Origin: Bilamarchaeum sp050303335
GTDB lineage: Archaea; Micrarchaeota; Micrarchaeia; Anstonellales; Bilamarchaeaceae
Length of the DNA: 35,165 nt
Direction of reading: 5' to 3'
Assembly: GCA_050303335.1 (NCBI GenBank)
Contig: JBNLBN010000013.1
Coordinates: forward strand, 1-35,165
Part shown: piece by piece, positions 1 through 7,932 of the stretch
How the letters are laid out: each line of letters starts with the position of its first letter
Position numbering within the stretch: the first letter of the stretch is position 1
The notes under the pieces: model-generated
Database searches by the model: none
Seen by the model: only the letters and a program-made list of their open reading frames with translations
What the model was told of the DNA's origin: nothing
Position numbers and translations under genes: made by a program

Positions 1-61
1 CCACAGCTTGATTCCACAATAATCCTTTCTTACTCTTAAGTTATAGGAAGCATAAGAATAT

Positions 62-70
62 GTTTATAAT
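62..70 (+). promoter_or_regulatory. TATA-like box for the first gene
   Basis: The AT-rich element gtttataat is centred about 27 bases before the ATG at 93. This spacing places transcription start at or next to the start codon, as in leaderless archaeal mRNAs. No Shine-Dalgarno site is visible. Positions 1-61 hold nothing else I recognise. Confidence 0.5.
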
Positions 71-92
71 AACTTCTGAATAAATACGCAGC

Positions 93-1025
93 ATGGCAGA
101 TGCAAAAATGGCTATTCTGAAGACCGGCTTTTTGAGGTCAGGATTGGGGGGATCTGGATTCAGCCTGAAGGACACGCTGATTGAACAGCCGAGGGAGTCT
201 TCGGCATTGTATGTTCTTTTCCCGGTGAAGAGGAACCAGGTCGATTCAGCAGATAAGGAAAAAGCCGCCCTGGCTAACAGGAGGCTCTTTGCCCATGTCT
301 ATCAGGCAGTGGGTTCTTTAATTTTCGCAATCGCCAATTTTGACATGATCCGGGATTTTTCACGCACTTCCGAACTGATTGAGCGGATAGATCGCAATTA
401 CAAGGAAAAGAGGGCAAGGACGCCGGAGATTTACCGTGAAGACAGGCAGCTGGAGGAAGCGATCGGGAAATTCAGGGGCATGATGACTGAAGTGAACGAT
501 CTGGCGAAACAGATTGCAAAGCATCCGGAAAGGCATGACCTGTGCAAAAAATTATCTGACCTTGGCCAAAGATATCATCAAGAAGTCTACATAGTCCTCC
601 ACGACAAATATTACGGGGTTTCAATGAATGAATTGTATTCCTCATCGCCATTATTCACAGTTAACATAGACCAGGCGAGTTTCGGAAGCTATGAAGAGCT
701 GATGCAATATCTGAGTGAAGGCAGAGTCCAGGGCATGGATATAGAGAATATGAGGTTCTATCGTGCCGTAGTCGCAGATATCGCAATAAGGCTTGAGCCG
801 AGTGCTAGGGCTTCATCTACATTCTCCAGCCTGATTTCCGAGGTACAGCCCAATCACCTTGACGGCGTTGGATTGAGCATTACAGGAAACAGCAGGGACA
901 AGAAGACCTACCTTGCTTCCCTTCTCGAAAAACTGGGCGAAAGCCTGAGGGATCGTTTTGAAACCATGCGGATGTCCGAGGGAACGATAGTATTCTGTCC
1001 GAAATACGACCATGTCGAATTGTAG
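93..1025 (+). CDS. Hypothetical cytosolic protein, 310 aa
   Basis: I do not recognise a family. The protein is soluble, with no signal peptide or membrane segment. Residues about 55-165 are rich in Lys, Glu and Arg and probably helical, including a likely coiled-coil stretch around 95-150. The C-terminal part (about 180-310) is mixed and ends in a beta-like segment (EGTIVFCPKYDHVEL). The ATG at 93 is chosen because a TATA-like box lies about 27 bases upstream; an alternative ATG lies at 108. It stands alone, and the lipoprotein gene that follows has its own TATA-like element. Confidence 0.75.
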   Translation: MADAKMAILKTGFLRSGLGGSGFSLKDTLIEQPRESSALYVLFPVKRNQVDSADKEKAALANRRLFAHVYQAVGSLIFAIANFDMIRDFSRTSELIERIDRNYKEKRARTPEIYREDRQLEEAIGKFRGMMTEVNDLAKQIAKHPERHDLCKKLSDLGQRYHQEVYIVLHDKYYGVSMNELYSSSPLFTVNIDQASFGSYEELMQYLSEGRVQGMDIENMRFYRAVVADIAIRLEPSARASSTFSSLISEVQPNHLDGVGLSITGNSRDKKTYLASLLEKLGESLRDRFETMRMSEGTIVFCPKYDHVEL

Positions 1026-1088
1026 GACCCTGCGGCTCCCAACCTATAAAAAACATATATTTTTAGCTCTTGAGTGTTTTTTCCATTC

Positions 1089-1427
1089 ATGAGATACCTG
1101 TTTGTACTGCTGCTCCTTCTTGCAGGGTGCACAACCGATGCCATGACTGATTCAGGCGGCGTGTTCACCCTTCATGAGAACGAGACTGCAACTGTCGGGG
1201 ATTTTAATGCGACTGTAGAGAATTTCATCTATTCTCCCTGTCCTGACGATGTGACATGTGTTTGGTCCGGAATCGGGATAGAGTTCAGATTCAGTACTGT
1301 TAACGAGAGCGAAAAACGTTTGGTCGAGCAGGGGACTGATGAAATAAATATCTATAACCACACGGTCATTATCCTGGATAGCGACTACCAGACATTCGTT
1401 GAACTGAACATATCATCAGGCAGCTAG
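1089..1427 (+). CDS. Small predicted lipoprotein, 112 aa
   Basis: From the ATG at 1089 the protein begins with a short signal peptide ending in the lipobox LLAGC, so Cys14 is the probable lipidation site and the protein should sit on the outer face of the membrane. The mature part carries a two-cysteine motif, CPDDVTCVWSG (about residues 49-59). Similar C-x5-C-V-W-x-G motifs occur in small bacterial lipoproteins of unknown function. A GTG at 1074 would extend the N-terminus, but the TATA-like sequence at 1055-1064 is about 29 bases before 1089, favouring the later start. The stop lies 2 bases from the end of the convergent VOC gene. Confidence 0.7.
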   Translation: MRYLFVLLLLLAGCTTDAMTDSGGVFTLHENETATVGDFNATVENFIYSPCPDDVTCVWSGIGIEFRFSTVNESEKRLVEQGTDEINIYNHTVIILDSDYQTFVELNISSGS

Positions 1428-1429
1428 GT

Positions 1430-1792
1430 TCATTTTCCCTGATGAAGGCCCACCCGGTTTCCTTCACAGTCTTCAAAATGGCCAACGAAGCCGTATTCCC
1501 CAATGCTCTTTTTGGGATTCAGGATCTTTCCCCCAGATTTTTCCACTTTGGCAAGCGTGTCGTCGATTTCCGATACAGTGATGTAAACCAGGGTTCCTGA
1601 ATGGGAAGGGACATAGCTTTCTGCCTTGACCAGGGCACCTGTTGAACCAGGGCCTTCTTTCATCGGGAACCAACACATTGTAAGCGGCCCCAGTTCACGA
1701 AGTTCCATAGTGCACCCGAATACACTTTCGTAGAATTTCTTCGCCCGATCTATATCTTTTACCGGTATCTCGAACCAGTTTACCGGATTCAT
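1430..1792 (-). CDS. VOC-fold protein (glyoxalase/bleomycin-resistance superfamily), 120 aa
   Basis: A single VOC domain. The N-terminal beta-alpha element (NWFEIPVKDIDRAKKFYESV) and the C-terminal strand with GHFEDCEGNRVGLHQ are typical of the small glyoxalase-like proteins often annotated as 'VOC family protein'. These fold as beta-alpha-beta-beta-beta modules that usually dimerise around a metal or small-molecule site. The substrate cannot be told from sequence. The ATG overlaps the stop of the upstream VOC gene by 4 bases, so the two are translationally coupled and may form a heterodimer. Confidence 0.88.
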   Translation of the reverse strand: MNPVNWFEIPVKDIDRAKKFYESVFGCTMELRELGPLTMCWFPMKEGPGSTGALVKAESYVPSHSGTLVYITVSEIDDTLAKVEKSGGKILNPKKSIGEYGFVGHFEDCEGNRVGLHQGK

Positions 1793-2187
1793 GCCATCAC
1801 AGGCTGCCAGAGGCCGAGGATGTTTCCTTCGCTGTCTTTGATGAATGCAATTATCCCTATATTTGGAATCTTGTTCTTTTCCCCAAACATCATGCCGCCG
1901 CTCTCTTTAACAATCTTCAGTGTCTCATCGATGTTATCCACCTTAACATAATTCATGATGGGCTGCTCCGGGAACATCCTTTTCATCATGCCGCCGGAAT
2001 TAAGCTGGCTCATCTCATAGTTATTGCCCTTTACATTTTCCGGCTTTCCGGTCATCACTGACTGGTAGTCAGGCGGAACCCCTTCCATCGGGATATTCCT
2101 GATATCCCATCCAAAAACAGTCTTGTAGAATTTTTTTGCTCTCTCTATATCCTCAGCAGGTATCTCAAAATAGGCTATGTTTCCCAT
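1789..2187 (-). CDS. VOC-fold protein, tandem paralogue, 132 aa
   Basis: This is a second single-domain VOC protein, clearly paralogous to the one downstream: YFEIPAEDIERAKKFYKTVF matches WFEIPVKDIDRAKKFYESVF almost position for position. The C-terminal FIKDSEGNILGLWQ is the usual last strand, with the 'D-x-EGN-x-GL' signature. It is the first gene of the two-gene unit. A weak GGTG lies just before the ATG. Substrate unknown; such tandem pairs often arise by duplication and can pair into one active site. Confidence 0.88.
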   Translation of the reverse strand: MGNIAYFEIPAEDIERAKKFYKTVFGWDIRNIPMEGVPPDYQSVMTGKPENVKGNNYEMSQLNSGGMMKRMFPEQPIMNYVKVDNIDETLKIVKESGGMMFGEKNKIPNIGIIAFIKDSEGNILGLWQPVMA

Positions 2188-2220
2188 ATTTACACCTATT
2201 CCTTAAACCCGGCCTGTCTT

Positions 2221-3156
2221 TTAACGCTTTTCCAGAATGTTCAGGTATTTTTGTGCATATCCGCTTCCTGCCGAAACCAGGGCATCGAGTGCATATCTGC
2301 TTTCCCTTCCATAGACTTCTGGGTCTGATGCAACCAGTGCAAGCCTTTTTGCATTAACATCCGGCATCTCAAGCTTGGCAAGGGCCAGTTCGTAAACCTG
2401 GCAGTCCAGGGTTCTTGCAAATCTTCTCATGTCCTCGAGCGTAGCATCATTCCCGAGCGATGAGATCATCTGCTCGCGGTTCTCATTCCTGAGTTCATCA
2501 TCCGGCGCGTATTTTCCTGTCATGGAATATTTCCTTCTGCTAAGGTATGAGAAAAGCCCTTCGCCATTTACCGTAATTCCAGGATATGCTTTTTTGCCGA
2601 CAAAATTTATCAGTCCAATCTGCACGCCCCTTGACCTTATCTCCTGCTGGTTCACTATCCCGATGCTTAGCCCATTGGTGAGGCCGGTAGTGTTGTAGAA
2701 ACCGACGGCAATGCCCTTGAGGTGCTTGCATATGTTTGCAAGGCCGACTACAACCCCCTTTGTTTTGGCGACATTGCCTGTACCATAAATTATGTTTGTA
2801 AATCCAAGGGAAACCCCTTTCAGGTCTTCAGTGATGTTAAAATTGCTGATAGAGAGCCCATGGATTTTCTTGGTAAAACTCAGGAATAATGATATTGAGA
2901 CTCCCCTGACTGCCTCCAGTGCAGGCGTTATCGAAAGCAGAAGTCCGTCAAGGAAAAATTTGTTGGTTATGGGGCTTGCAACCACTCCCTTGACCTTCGG
3001 AGAATCCTTTCCAGGAAGAATTTCAGTACTTATGAACACGCCTTTTGCATCCTGGATTTCAACGGTCCCTCCGATAGATAAACCTAGGAAATCAGGGGTA
3101 AGTTTCCTCCTTGCAAATGAGACACTTAAAGGTTGGGGGACTTTGGTTTTTTGCAT
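2221..3156 (-). CDS. Repeat-solenoid protein resembling the LA_2272 'surface repeat' family, 311 aa
   Basis: Residues about 57-190 consist of degenerate repeats of roughly 14-20 residues with the pattern (K/N)G(V/L)xxGxxN, for example KGVSLGFTN, KGVVVGLAN, KGIAVGFYN, NGLSIGIVN and RGVQIGLIN. The regular Gly and hydrophobic spacing suggests a beta-solenoid. The same GxxIGLxN repeat is known from the Leptospira LA_2272 family and related Bacteroidetes proteins. Unlike those, this protein has no visible signal peptide or lipobox. Residues about 215-311 form a helical tail that could be HEAT-like. It is co-transcribed with the helix-hairpin-helix gene upstream: stop and start overlap in TAATG. 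Function unknown. Confidence 0.75.
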   Translation of the reverse strand: MQKTKVPQPLSVSFARRKLTPDFLGLSIGGTVEIQDAKGVFISTEILPGKDSPKVKGVVASPITNKFFLDGLLLSITPALEAVRGVSISLFLSFTKKIHGLSISNFNITEDLKGVSLGFTNIIYGTGNVAKTKGVVVGLANICKHLKGIAVGFYNTTGLTNGLSIGIVNQQEIRSRGVQIGLINFVGKKAYPGITVNGEGLFSYLSRRKYSMTGKYAPDDELRNENREQMISSLGNDATLEDMRRFARTLDCQVYELALAKLEMPDVNAKRLALVASDPEVYGRESRYALDALVSAGSGYAQKYLNILEKR

Positions 3157-3686
3157 TAATACCCTCTCCTGTATAGGTTGATTTGATATTGATCGATAAA
3201 TCTTTCAAGTTCATCAATGGATTTTTTTCCGATCCCTTCGCATTCCTTTAATAGGCAGCTCTGCCAGTCCGGATATCCCTTCCTTTTTGCATACCTGGCT
3301 ATGGTTTTTAAGTGAGATACGCGCAGGGTGAAACGCATGTTGACTAGCTTGTTGTGGATTTCAGCCTGTTTGTCGAAAAAGTCTTCGAATTCTTTTTGAA
3401 ACGCATCACTGTCCCTTTTTGATATCAGCTCTCTATATTCATTTGCTGCTCTTTTTTGTTGAAATGTCCTGCCTAGCCGGAATTTCTGATACATAAAATC
3501 AGCAATCCTTTTGGTAACCCTCTTTGATAGAAAATTCGAAAGAAAGTCGCTGTCCTTTGCTTTTCTGTCCGTTCTTTCATAACTCACTACAACTATGTCT
3601 TCAGGCTGAAGCTTCAATGGTCTTAACTCTGCCTGATTCAGATGGAATTTTCTCGGATCAAAAACTTTTTTTCTGACAGACCTCAT
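3156..3686 (-). CDS. Hypothetical protein with C-terminal helix-hairpin-helix, 176 aa
   Basis: The C-terminal segment around residues 148-165 (ECEGIGKKSIDELERFI) matches the helix-hairpin-helix of the RNA polymerase alpha C-terminal domain and related DNA-binding modules (GIGKKSxxEL). The N-terminal and middle parts are very basic and helical, with many Lys and Arg, and belong to no family I recognise. A nucleic-acid-binding role is inferred. The ATG at 3686 has a TATA-like box (tttataaa, about 3709-3716) some 26 bases upstream, indicating a leaderless mRNA. The stop overlaps the start of the solenoid gene, so the two proteins probably act together. Confidence 0.75.
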   Translation of the reverse strand: MRSVRKKVFDPRKFHLNQAELRPLKLQPEDIVVVSYERTDRKAKDSDFLSNFLSKRVTKRIADFMYQKFRLGRTFQQKRAANEYRELISKRDSDAFQKEFEDFFDKQAEIHNKLVNMRFTLRVSHLKTIARYAKRKGYPDWQSCLLKECEGIGKKSIDELERFIDQYQINLYRRGY

Positions 3687-3736
3687 GTTATACTATTGAT
3701 AATTAATGTTTATAAATGATTAACAATAGAATCAGA

Positions 3737-4213
3737 TCAGAAATTGCCTCTCGATGACGTGACAAATGCATAGAGGTTTTTCAAATAATTCCGGTTCAGC
3801 TTGAATAATGCCTTGTCCCGCAAGCCAAGGGTACGGATTATGGTATTGTCTTCCATTCCCTCGGACCTCAGTTGCCTCGTCTTCTGGACGATGGTCTTCT
3901 GGTCAACACTGGATCTTGAATAGAGTTCCACAACGCCTTCGATCTGGTAGCCGCGCCGTACATTGACGATAAGGGTGCACATGGAGCAGGTAGTTGCAAG
4001 GTTATCGGGGCTGTTATTGCTCGAATCCCCGTCAACATAGCTGATGTCCTTGTTTTCGACATCCTTGTAATTACAGTAGGCACAAACGTAATTGTCCCTT
4101 TCCAGCACAGTTTTCCTCATTTTTTCTATTTCATTGTTGGACATCCTTGAATTATTTTGTCCCAGGCCACGATAGCTTGAAGATTCGGCAAAAGTCGGAT
4201 AAAGTTTTTTCAT
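3737..4213 (-). CDS. HNH-fold zinc protein with lost catalytic histidine, 158 aa
   Basis: Residues about 38-80 follow the HNH/McrA zinc-finger layout: C44-x2-C47, then YVDGDSSNNSPDNL, then C76-x2-C79. In active HNH nucleases the strand before 'DG' carries His residues (HHIDG); here the corresponding positions are Ser58-Tyr59, so the general base appears missing while zinc ligands and the Asn loop remain. The C-terminal half (about 90-158) is helical and basic, with a possible helix-turn-helix. I infer a DNA- or RNA-binding protein rather than an active nuclease. A TATA-like tgtatatata lies about 26 bases upstream of the ATG. Confidence 0.75.
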   Translation of the reverse strand: MKKLYPTFAESSSYRGLGQNNSRMSNNEIEKMRKTVLERDNYVCAYCNYKDVENKDISYVDGDSSNNSPDNLATTCSMCTLIVNVRRGYQIEGVVELYSRSSVDQKTIVQKTRQLRSEGMEDNTIIRTLGLRDKALFKLNRNYLKNLYAFVTSSRGNF

Positions 4214-4249
4214 TACTATATTATGACAATCTTTGTATATATATGTTTG

Positions 4250-4921
4250 TTAAATTGCACAATCTGCTATTGCCTCTGCATGGATGCGCATGGAATCGAA
4301 AAGAGGCAGTTTTGAATCGTTTTCTCTTATCAGGATCTGCAACTCTGTACAGCCGAGAATCATCCCTTCTGCGCCCTGATCTGCCAGTCTTTTGATGACC
4401 AGTTTGATCTTCTGCCTGGATTCAGGATTGATCCTCCCATGAACAAGTTCCCTGAGAATAATGTCATTCACGATTTTCATGTCATCTGCTTCTGGAACAG
4501 CGATATCGAGCCTGGTGGAATAGAAGGAATCGTTCATTGTGTGGATCGTTCCAAGAAGACCGACCCTGGAAAGCCCTTTTTTCCGGACAGCATCGGCAAC
4601 CGTATCGGCAATATGGAGAAGCGGGATATCAAGCTTCCCTGCAATATATCCAGCTCTCCTGTGGAGGGTATTGCATGCAATAGCAACAAAATCAGCACCT
4701 GAATCCTGCAGAAGCTTTGCTTTCGAGAGGATAAGTTCTGCCTCCTCCTCCCATTTCCCTTGGTCCTGCAGCCTGATAAGTTCGTCCATATCGAATGAAT
4801 ATATCAGCATTTTTGCAGAATGATAGCCCCCTAGTTTCTCATTGATCCTGGAATTGATGATCTCATAATACTTGATAGTGGAGAGATATCCGCTCCCACC
4901 AAGGAGCCCGATTGTCTTCAT
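4250..4921 (-). CDS. Aspartate/glutamate racemase family protein, 223 aa
   Basis: The protein carries both catalytic cysteine motifs of the Asp/Glu racemase superfamily: ACNTLH (Cys83) and LGCTEL (Cys191). The N-terminal IGLLGGSGYLSTIKYYEIIN is characteristic of the YgeA/aspartate racemase branch. The reaction would be cofactor-independent L/D interconversion of aspartate or glutamate by a two-base mechanism. Length is normal for the family. The physiological role is unclear; a D-amino acid for a polymer or degradation of one are both possible. The product is cytosolic. The 115-base region to the divergent ankyrin gene contains both promoters. Confidence 0.9.
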   Translation of the reverse strand: MKTIGLLGGSGYLSTIKYYEIINSRINEKLGGYHSAKMLIYSFDMDELIRLQDQGKWEEEAELILSKAKLLQDSGADFVAIACNTLHRRAGYIAGKLDIPLLHIADTVADAVRKKGLSRVGLLGTIHTMNDSFYSTRLDIAVPEADDMKIVNDIILRELVHGRINPESRQKIKLVIKRLADQGAEGMILGCTELQILIRENDSKLPLFDSMRIHAEAIADCAI

Positions 4922-5006
4922 GAAGATAATTCAATAAGAAAATTAATTATCGTTCCTTTAGCCCAATAATCACTGGGATATAGTGTGCTACGATGTTTAA
5001 ACAAGA

Positions 5007-5016
5007 TTTTTATACC
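5007..5016 (+). promoter_or_regulatory. TATA-like box for ankyrin gene
   Basis: The element tttttatacc is centred about 25 bases before the ATG at 5037, the spacing seen repeatedly in this window for leaderless genes. The rest of the 4922-5036 spacer holds a short imperfect inverted repeat (cccaataatcactggg, 4961-4976) but nothing I can name. Confidence 0.45.
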
Positions 5017-5036
5017 TTTATCAACAATATTCTTTC

Positions 5037-5600
5037 ATGAAGGCAGCTACACTTAGATTAATCACAAGTCCAGGTCATCCTAGGCATGATCTTGATAAGG
5101 AGAGAGGAATGAAAAATGAGATCCTGCTGATGAACTGCAGATCCGGAAACCTTAAAGGGGTGAGATCAGACCTTTTCCACGGTGCTGATCCAAATGCCAG
5201 GGGAGGAGACTATAATCTTGAAACTCCGTTATCCATTGCAATAGATCGGAGGAATTTTGATCTGGTTGAAACGCTCGTTAAATCAGGTGCAAAAGTCAAT
5301 AGCTACAATATCTGGGGGGAAACTCCACTGCATCTTGCAGTAAAGTATGGAAATTTGGACATGATGATACTTTTCATCGAATATGGTGCTGAAGTGGATG
5401 CTCTAGACCGGGACGGGAAAACCCCGCTGATGCACGCTGTAATGAAACTTGACAGGGAAGCAGTAGCCCTTTTCATAAACCAGGGGGCTGATACCAAGAG
5501 ATGTGACCTCTCAAAAAGATCAGTTCTCCAGCATCTTCCACCGGATAGCGATCCGCTGATACAACAGATGATCGAGACCGGAAAACCATCTGAATCCTGA
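5037..5600 (+). CDS. Ankyrin-repeat protein, 187 aa
   Basis: Four to five ankyrin repeats span residues about 30-180. The clearest are NLETPLSIAIDRRNFDLVETL, with its Thr-Pro-Leu, then GETPLHLAVKYGNLDMMILF and GKTPLMHAVMKLDREAVALF. Ankyrin arrays are protein-protein interaction scaffolds; the partner is unknown. The protein is cytosolic and has no other domain. The ATG at 5037 fits the upstream TATA-like box, but an internal ATG at 5109 follows an AAGGAG-type sequence and would remove the 24 non-repeat residues, so the start is not settled. Confidence 0.88.
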   Translation: MKAATLRLITSPGHPRHDLDKERGMKNEILLMNCRSGNLKGVRSDLFHGADPNARGGDYNLETPLSIAIDRRNFDLVETLVKSGAKVNSYNIWGETPLHLAVKYGNLDMMILFIEYGAEVDALDRDGKTPLMHAVMKLDREAVALFINQGADTKRCDLSKRSVLQHLPPDSDPLIQQMIETGKPSES

Positions 5601-5642
5601 AACTGGTATACTTATTTAATTTTTTCTTCCCCTAGCACTCTC

Positions 5643-6521
5643 ATGAGAGCACTATATCTGTTTTTGGGGGCCCTACTTGTCCTAGGATGCACGTCAACGG
5701 AAAGCAACGAGCGTCTACTTGACCCAGTGGATGAAAGGATGCAGGAAACTGAAAATCCAGTCAACGACAGCATGCAGGCAAGTCCTGAGGATCATGATGT
5801 AAAGACTCCTGTGGAAGGGCCCAGGAATTCAGAATTGCCGCTTTCTCGCGGCGAATACGAAACAGAATCAATGGATGTAGAGTATTTTGAAAACACGACC
5901 GGATACCTTGCAAAGCCGGTTACAGGAGACTATCCCGGCATCGTGATGATCCACGAATGGTGGGGCCTCAACGACAATATCAGGGATATGGCAGATATAC
6001 TCGCATCCCACGGATACACTGTCCTGGCCGTTGACCTCTATGGCGGAAAGACAACCATAACATCGGATGAGGCAAGAACCCTTGTTTCCTCAGTGGATCA
6101 GAACAGGTCGATTTCGAATATGAAGGCTGCCATGCAGTATCTGAGATCTCAGGGGTCAGCGCACATTGCTTCCCTTGGATGGTGCTTTGGGGGCGGCCAG
6201 AGTATGCAGCTTGCACTTTCAGGAGAGCAGCTTGATGCTACTGTGATCTATTACGGGAACCTTGTTACTGATCCTGCGGCGCTGGAAAAAATCAAATGGC
6301 CTGTTCTGGGGATATTCGGGATGGAGGATACTTCGATACCTGTTTCAGTGGTAAATAACTTCAGTTCTTCCCTGAACAATCTTTCAATCAAGAACGAGAT
6401 ATATGTCTATCCGGAAGCAGGCCATGCATTTGCGAATCCTTCAGGTAACAATTTTGCTGTAAACGAGACGCTCGATTCGTGGAACCGGACAATATCGTTC
6501 CTTGATATGAATCTCAAGTGA
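5643..6521 (+). CDS. Dienelactone hydrolase family lipoprotein, 292 aa
   Basis: The N-terminal signal peptide ends in the lipobox LVLGC (Cys16), so this is an extracytoplasmic membrane-anchored enzyme. An acidic linker (about 17-75) leads to the hydrolase domain. The signatures HEWWGLNDNIRDMADIL and AVDLYGG and the nucleophile elbow GWCFGGG (Cys181) are those of dienelactone hydrolase, with Asp229 (GMEDTSIP) and His261 (EAGHAFANP) completing the Cys-Asp-His triad. The true substrate is likely an ester or lactone outside the cell. The TATA-like tttaatttt lies about 25 bases before the ATG. Its stop abuts the stop of the convergent FGE-like gene with no gap. Confidence 0.92.
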   Translation: MRALYLFLGALLVLGCTSTESNERLLDPVDERMQETENPVNDSMQASPEDHDVKTPVEGPRNSELPLSRGEYETESMDVEYFENTTGYLAKPVTGDYPGIVMIHEWWGLNDNIRDMADILASHGYTVLAVDLYGGKTTITSDEARTLVSSVDQNRSISNMKAAMQYLRSQGSAHIASLGWCFGGGQSMQLALSGEQLDATVIYYGNLVTDPAALEKIKWPVLGIFGMEDTSIPVSVVNNFSSSLNNLSIKNEIYVYPEAGHAFANPSGNNFAVNETLDSWNRTISFLDMNLK

Positions 6522-7538
6522 CTATTCTACATTCCAGCGGGCCTCGCCTTTGCAGCACCTGAATCCTGACACATATATTGCAGCATGGATGTTGAACCTG
6601 CCCTCGTTAATATGGCAGGATGAAGTGGAATGGTTGCTGCTGTAGTTGGATCCTGCAAGGGTTGCAAGTCCGATTGTGAATCTGGCCTTCGGGTCTCCGG
6701 ATTCAGCTATCTTTTTTTCAATCTCCTCCTTCTCTTCATCGCTGAGAAGCACCCATTCGGAAACATTGCCGCGAAGGTCATAGATGTTGGCGTCGTTCCG
6801 GCAATCCTCGTACTCACCTGTCTTTGTCAGGTATCTGTTGTTTAGGTTGGCGGCAAAGTTGCCGGATACTGGCGATCCTGCATCGATCCATGCCTGAAGG
6901 TCGTTTCCAGCCTCCTCAATAGAAAGGCCATTACCTATCAGCCCTATCCTTGGATCGTTGAATTCCTTTCCCGCAAGGTCCTTCATTTCCTTTCCGGGAT
7001 TCAGGATTGTAAGTATGTGGGGGGTCTTGTTCTCGTTGCATTTGCCATGGGTCTCGCTTTCGGAATTCGCAAAGCATGCAAGTATGCGCTCCGCTTCAGT
7101 GCAAAGCCTTTTTCCGGAAAGCTTGCATGCCTGTTCCGAATCAATATAGCTAATCCTCGTCTGCGGGAACCTGCATGGCTTGCTGACAGCCTTCAGGTTC
7201 GACTGGTGCGGCGGAGCCTGGTTCCATGGATACTGTGTTCCTTTGCCGTCTTCTAGGGAATTTTCATACCTGTCAATGAAGAATCCTGATTCTCCTGCCT
7301 GAACATACTGCATGTTGGCATAAGCGCCTGATGCCGGTTCATGGCCAGGATCTTTGCATTCCACTGCTTTTTCAGGCGGAACATTCACCGGCTTTACGAT
7401 GATTTCAGGCTTGATCTCTTCAATCCTGCTGGATGTGATGGTCGGCTGGACTTTCGGAAGGGGCCTCTCGGTCTTGCATGAAAATGAGGAAAACGCGATT
7501 GCGCCGATTATCGATGATTTTAGGAACATCCTTTTCAT
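6522..7538 (-). CDS. FGE/SUMF1-like lipoprotein, 338 aa
   Basis: The N-terminus has a signal peptide with a Cys at residue 21 (SSFSCK), a plausible lipobox. After a Pro-rich linker, residues about 75-335 match the formylglycine-generating-enzyme fold. The signatures are FIDRYENS, a GKRLCTEAE motif, YDLRGNVSEWV, and the terminal AGSNYSS...C...SGFRCC. This variant is common in bacterial secreted proteins rather than true sulfatase-activating enzymes. No sulfatase gene is nearby, so oxidase activity is doubtful. Cys-rich content suggests disulfides outside the cell. It is probably acquired from bacteria. Confidence 0.85.
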   Translation of the reverse strand: MKRMFLKSSIIGAIAFSSFSCKTERPLPKVQPTITSSRIEEIKPEIIVKPVNVPPEKAVECKDPGHEPASGAYANMQYVQAGESGFFIDRYENSLEDGKGTQYPWNQAPPHQSNLKAVSKPCRFPQTRISYIDSEQACKLSGKRLCTEAERILACFANSESETHGKCNENKTPHILTILNPGKEMKDLAGKEFNDPRIGLIGNGLSIEEAGNDLQAWIDAGSPVSGNFAANLNNRYLTKTGEYEDCRNDANIYDLRGNVSEWVLLSDEEKEEIEKKIAESGDPKARFTIGLATLAGSNYSSNHSTSSCHINEGRFNIHAAIYVSGFRCCKGEARWNVE

Positions 7539-7571
7539 GGATAAAATTGTACTAGAATATGTTTAAAAATG

Positions 7572-7880
7572 TCACATTAACTGGGCTCTGATAAGGGCTG
7601 CAAGTATCTGGGACCTTTTAATAAACTCATCTTCGCCGATATCCCCCTCGCAAAAAGACCTGAAATTAATCTTATGGACAAGTTCAAGTCCCTCAAGGAG
7701 GCTGCTGCCTTTCCCGTCCCTGATCTTTTCTTCAAGAATGGGAAAGAGGCTAAGGGCCATAACACCTGGTTCATTCGATGTGAGCCCCCGGACCCTATTT
7801 CTTGTTCCAGGATCCGAATTCTGAAATCTCCTGTCAAAATCGAGTGCAAGTTCAACCTGGGCTCTCTGCAGTGCCTTCAT
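7572..7880 (-). CDS. Small hypothetical helical protein, 102 aa
   Basis: No family is recognised. The sequence is mostly amphipathic helix without membrane segments or cysteine motifs (one Cys). Support for it being real comes from its position. The ATG at 7880 is about 28 bases from a TATA-like element shared with the divergent gene, and the gene fills the space up to the FGE-like gene. An overlapping frame in the same strand (7577-7855) has no promoter of its own and is ignored. Confidence 0.6.
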   Translation of the reverse strand: MKALQRAQVELALDFDRRFQNSDPGTRNRVRGLTSNEPGVMALSLFPILEEKIRDGKGSSLLEGLELVHKINFRSFCEGDIGEDEFIKRSQILAALIRAQLM

Positions 7881-7900
7881 GAAAAAATTCTGCAGGAAAA

Positions 7901-7915
7901 TGTTAATAAATAATT
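7901..7915. promoter_or_regulatory. Shared central TATA element for a divergent pair
   Basis: The near-symmetric AT element gttaataaataattg sits in the middle of a 52-base divergent spacer. Its centre is about 28 bases from the minus-strand ATG (7880) and about 25 from the plus-strand ATG (7933). No second TATA-like box is visible, so one element probably serves both leaderless genes. Confidence 0.45.
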
Positions 7916-7932
7916 GCTACAAATATCAATCA

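Noticed and set aside
4961..4976. Inverted repeat cccaataatcactggg as a terminator or operator
   Set aside because: Only four paired bases at the ends; too weak to support a function.
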